A DNA stretch of 64,000 nucleotides from NCBI GenBank assembly GCA_963573305.1, contig OY754329.1:47388417-47452416 (forward strand), in the 5' to 3' direction. Below the pieces are notes generated by a model, which did not search any database, was not told the DNA's origin, and worked only from the letters and a program-made list of their open reading frames with translations. The DNA is from Pyrrhosoma nymphula. Its lineage: Eukaryota; Arthropoda; Insecta; Odonata; Coenagrionidae. This document shows positions 60,512 to 64,000 of the stretch, one piece after another (the first letter of the stretch is position 1; each line of letters starts with the position of its first letter). The position numbers and the translations under genes were made by a program.

Positions 60512-61135
60512 AAAATAATGTGTTCCCTAGCCCGCTTTCCGAAAATCTACATTATTACAAGATATTCTTTCCATTTCTTCGCGAGATCTGCACCTTGATA
60601 GACCAACATTCCATCTTCATTCTTCAGTCCATTGCATTTGACTTGCTTGTTGCGGAAGAATTTCTTCATGGTTTTGCAGGCAGACTCCACTTTCCCTTCA
60701 GCCATAGCTTCGTCAACCTCTTTGCAACGAGTACTGACTTTTTGCTCTTTTCATTTCTCTGTTGATTTCGTTTCCACAAGTTTCCTGCACTGCTGTTGAC
60801 CTTCTTCTGTTCTGTCATTCTTCAGCTGCCTTCTTTGTTCTAATTTAAGAACAAACTCTTTCGATATCCATGCTTTACTTTCTGTGGTCGTTTTTTGCCA
60901 ACAATTATTTCAGCAGCTTTTCGCAAAGAGGATTTTAAATCTGCCCATGCTTCCTCTACCTTTTCACCCAATGTATTGGGATTCAGCTCGTTGGCTGTTT
61001 TCATATAAGCCTTCGCGGTGTCTTCATTATATATTGATCCCATATTCCATCCATTGCTGCTTTTCATTTTCACTCTCATTAGTTTCAATCTACAATCACT
61101 TATTACTATATTATGATCACTGTCTATGCATCACC
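60512..61135 (-). pseudogene. RTE-type fragment: end of endonuclease and linker to RT
   Basis: The minus strand begins with SDHNIVISDCRLKLM, the SDH box that closes apurinic-type endonuclease domains. It continues through NELNPNTLGEKVEEAWADLK and IIVGKKRPQK, the usual linker in RTE-like elements, into DEAMAEGKVESA, then MLVYQGADLAKKWKEY. A frameshift near 60845 and stops break it. Both the N-terminal endonuclease and the RT are missing. Confidence 0.78.
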
Positions 61136-63137
61136 AGGATAACAAGGAGTTATGCAATTGAAAAAACCCTACGATATCTATAGAAAAAGATGTGATGATA
61201 AAATTTCATATTTGAGAAACTGAAAAACTGATGACATTGGCTTTTGCTAATTAAATTAAATGCTTCACAGAAGGGTTGACGATAAATAAAGCAGTTCCGA
61301 TGAAAAAATATTTTCCGTGAATAAGGATTGAACGCATCTATTGGTAATATATCTGGGCTTCGGGTTCCTCATCACACCATGCTACCATACTACCAAACAC
61401 TAACCACCTGTAACTATCTTTAAACGCCATTATCTCGTAAACTATTGGCCGTCTACACCCAAAATGGTTATTATTGTTGCCGGAAAGTTAAGGGGAATCT
61501 AACTCCCAAGTTCCAGGGAAATCGGCCATACATGATTCTCGACCTCTCCAAGTTAGTGGCTTGAACTAAGCAGAACTAGGAACTCGGACCTCCACTAAGT
61601 CATATCATATTGTAATAAGGCTATAGAGGGCTCACCGTACGAGCTTGAATGGTATTGCCTTTTTTAATTTTTAAATAGCCTATGGTAATGCCTATGCGTT
61701 CGGGTAGTGGCGTCATTAATCTACACCTTTAATCACAATTTATAAATTCTCAAATATGTACGACGACTGTTTTAACTCTCATTCCTAACGTGTGTAAGGA
61801 ACAATGAACGGGCGTCTTACTGAAATCCAATGATTGATATACACATTGATAATATAAGAGATCATAGACCTGAAAATTTAACCTATCGGGAATAGCTATC
61901 AAAGATATCTACGAGTCTTTGATGAAGCAATGCTGTCAAATACCACTACCACCTATTGTTTTTCAAACCAGACCCTATACAACCGCAACTCGTGCCTAGC
62001 TACATTTACATCTTCCCCTACCGCAACCCCTCCTAGAGAAGAATTCAAATGCCCCGGAGTGAATCAAGGCTGTTCAAGTGAATTTAAGACTTGGCACGAG
62101 TTGTCAGTTTTATTCCACACGGGGATTTTCAAGTAGGGTTTTCGGTTTCAAGCGTATATAGCTTCTATATTGACAATCTAGCAATTTATAAGATATTATG
62201 GCACTTGTTAACCAACAAGAGCTTATCATTTAAAGATTTGTTCATTTCAGATAGATATACTTTAATAATTATTCATTTTCTGCAGAGTCTATTTTATGAG
62301 TTGTAATCTTACTGGAGCTAATAAATTAATATCAATGATTTTGGGAAGCATCGATTTTTCAGAAACATTTAGGAACTCCCGTAACGCTTACGAGCGGTAC
62401 AGTCTATAGAGCGGAAGGTAGTCTCAGCAATATATCACTTCGTATAAAATTCAATCACCTTGAATTTATTAAGAAATGACAGATATCATCTTTCCAACGA
62501 TACCAAAATACCATCCACTTTTTGCACTACTTTCCGAAATATTTGTCAACGAAATACGAGCCGTTTGCCGTGCAATATGGTGCTGCTCTTTCCTCCAGAG
62601 TTAATTCATTTTTAAAAAGTTTTGACACAAAGATCGCGTTAAATTTTCACAGTGAGTATTTCTCAGCAATTTATAAAAGAACATTAATTATTCACCGTAT
62701 TACTTCATGAAAAATCGCCCAAAACCTACAGATGTGAAAGCGTTTTCAACGCATGGTGCTACACAAATGAGTAAAGTAAAACACTTTCAAATGTTAATTT
62801 AGTTAATTGCTTAAATTTCAGCTTCATAAAACAAAATTCTTCCGTCATTAATGTCACAATATTTAATTCATGCTTCTTATAACTTCTCACATTTAAAACA
62901 AAATTCCAATATAGTCTCTATTATGAAAAGAGAAAATTTTTGCTTAAGCTACCTATATGCTTTAATATCATTTACCATTATTATTTTCAACCGGAAAAAC
63001 AATAAATGTGCCCTCTTTCAACAGGATTTCAATTCAATAACGGACTCGTCTCAATTGACAGCCTGACGTTTCATTGATATTTTAACTAACTTTTACATCT
63101 ATCGTGCCAAACGCACTCCATCAATAAAAAATAGTTA
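61136..63137. other. No gene recognised
   Basis: AT-rich sequence with no supported coding gene, RNA gene or matched repeat. Confidence 0.5.
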
Positions 63138-63256
63138 TTTAAAGCATATGACAAAATTTGAAGAATGACAATCATTTTTCGGCTCTCATGAGAGTAATTG
63201 AAAAATAACGATAACGCAAGCGCATGCATGATGGAGAACCGTGATTGTGCCCCATG
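63138..63256 (+). repeat. Dispersed repeat, copy 2
   Basis: Aligns with 23743-23860 (AAAATTTGAAGAAT, AATTGAAAAATAAC, TGGAGAAC). Family unknown; the sequence is non-coding. Confidence 0.6.
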
Positions 63257-63570
63257 TTTTGCTGCGGCAGCGTCCAACTTGCGTTGCCAGCAAAGGATTC
63301 CCCAGCACGCTTTCAAGGGATTTCCGCCGGATCTACTCTCCGTCCCCAGACTCAGGAGGGGTTTAGTGCGTGGGGGATGAGACGAAGGGGAGGGGAGAGA
63401 GAGGAGCAGTCGCCGTCACCAAGCCAATAAATAACACAACAAGCCGAAGAAGGGGCTGGAGGGAAGCAGATTCACAGCGTAGAGTCGGGAAGGAGTAATT
63501 GATGGGCCTCTTGCACTCTGGGGTCATCGACTCTGACGGCGCGAGTTCACTTTCGCCGCCGCATCTCTGG

Positions 63571-63890
63571 GACTACATACTACCTTGCAAGCCGCCACTC
63601 TCCGTCTCCGACTACTCCTACATACTACCCCGCAAGCCACCACATAGGCGTGCTGCATGGGGTATTAGGACATCAGCCATGAAAGGGGAGGCAAAAGGGA
63701 AAAGCAGGGGGGAGACGCCAGAGATGAATTGCATGTTAACGATGTGTCTTAAGTTAATGTCACGCTGTTTTTGAACAATCACTATTGGTGCGTGGAAAGA
63801 AGGAATTTTTGTACCTGTCTGGCATAGCATCTCTCTTATTTTGTCGCTTCTATCAGTTCTAGAGATCAGCCATTCCATTGGTTCCGGGTA
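63571..63890 (-). pseudogene. CR1/L2-like 3' end, copy D
   Basis: The plus strand shows the complement of the family tail twice (about 63571-63598 and 63617-63680, CTACATACTACC.GCAAGCC), a local duplication. Further in, the minus strand (about 63845-63765) translates as RYKNSFFPRTNSDCS, the C-terminal ORF2 block of this family. Non-functional fragment. Confidence 0.72.
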
Positions 63891-64000
63891 TGACTTAAGA
63901 GCGTTTAATTTTAAATTTTCATATCAAATAATACAGCTAAAATATACTGGAGTACACCTTTAGTTACCATAAAAGAAGGTGATATACAACTTAATATGCA
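63891..64000. other. Window edge, unassigned
   Basis: No feature recognised in the last 110 bases. Upstream parts of the CR1-like copy could continue beyond the edge. Confidence 0.4.

Noticed and set aside
1..64000. CRISPR arrays, bacterial operons, rRNA genes
   Set aside because: No regularly spaced direct repeats with unique spacers, no ribosome-binding-site/ORF organisation and no rRNA-like sequence; the content is eukaryotic transposons.

Overview
This is a gene-poor, AT-rich and densely repetitive stretch of a eukaryotic, almost certainly arthropod (probably insect) genome. No host protein-coding gene can be supported. Everything with recognisable coding or structural signal is a transposable element, most of it decayed. 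The classes present are Ty3/Gypsy-type LTR, Jockey/CR1-type and RTE-type non-LTR elements, Penelope-like elements, mariner, piggyBac, hAT and tRNA-derived SINEs. Together they point to a large invertebrate genome rather than a microbe, plant or vertebrate. Species cannot be named from the sequence.

Layout. 1-2527: unassigned. 2528-7999: a nearly pristine LTR retrotransposon on the minus strand, with 912/913-bp LTRs that differ at only two places and an ATAC target duplication. It keeps a complete 546-aa Gag and a second reading frame that joins an aspartic protease directly to an integrase C-terminal tail. Reverse transcriptase, RNase H and the integrase core are missing. 8160-10200: a dead, 5'-truncated non-LTR element. 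11534-14383: a 2.85-kb segment bounded by 91-bp inverted repeats, without a recognised transposase. 15334-15527: a SINE. 15528-30234: mostly featureless, with one hAT-like MITE.

30235-38010 and 46741-47345 hold a network of Penelope-like (GIY-YIG) remnants. Their ends carry hammerhead-ribozyme-like motifs whose stem II shows compensatory changes between copies. Between them are an RTE fragment (33122-33811) and a piggyBac-like remnant (34894-36848). The piggyBac transposase is split by a 212-bp fold-back insertion that has a perfect 13-bp target duplication and its own hammerhead-like motif. 44681-45160 is a clean hAT MITE with an 8-bp target duplication. A dead mariner (D,D34D) sits at 47592-49139.

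Four copies of one CR1/L2-like family share an ending with TAGATG-type repeats (45600-46150, 49506-50060, 50811-51065, 63571-63890). Three further RTE fragments lie at 41317, 53869 and 60512. The most interesting items are the Gag-protease-only LTR element, which looks recently mobile, and the hammerhead-bearing fold-back insertion with its Penelope relatives.
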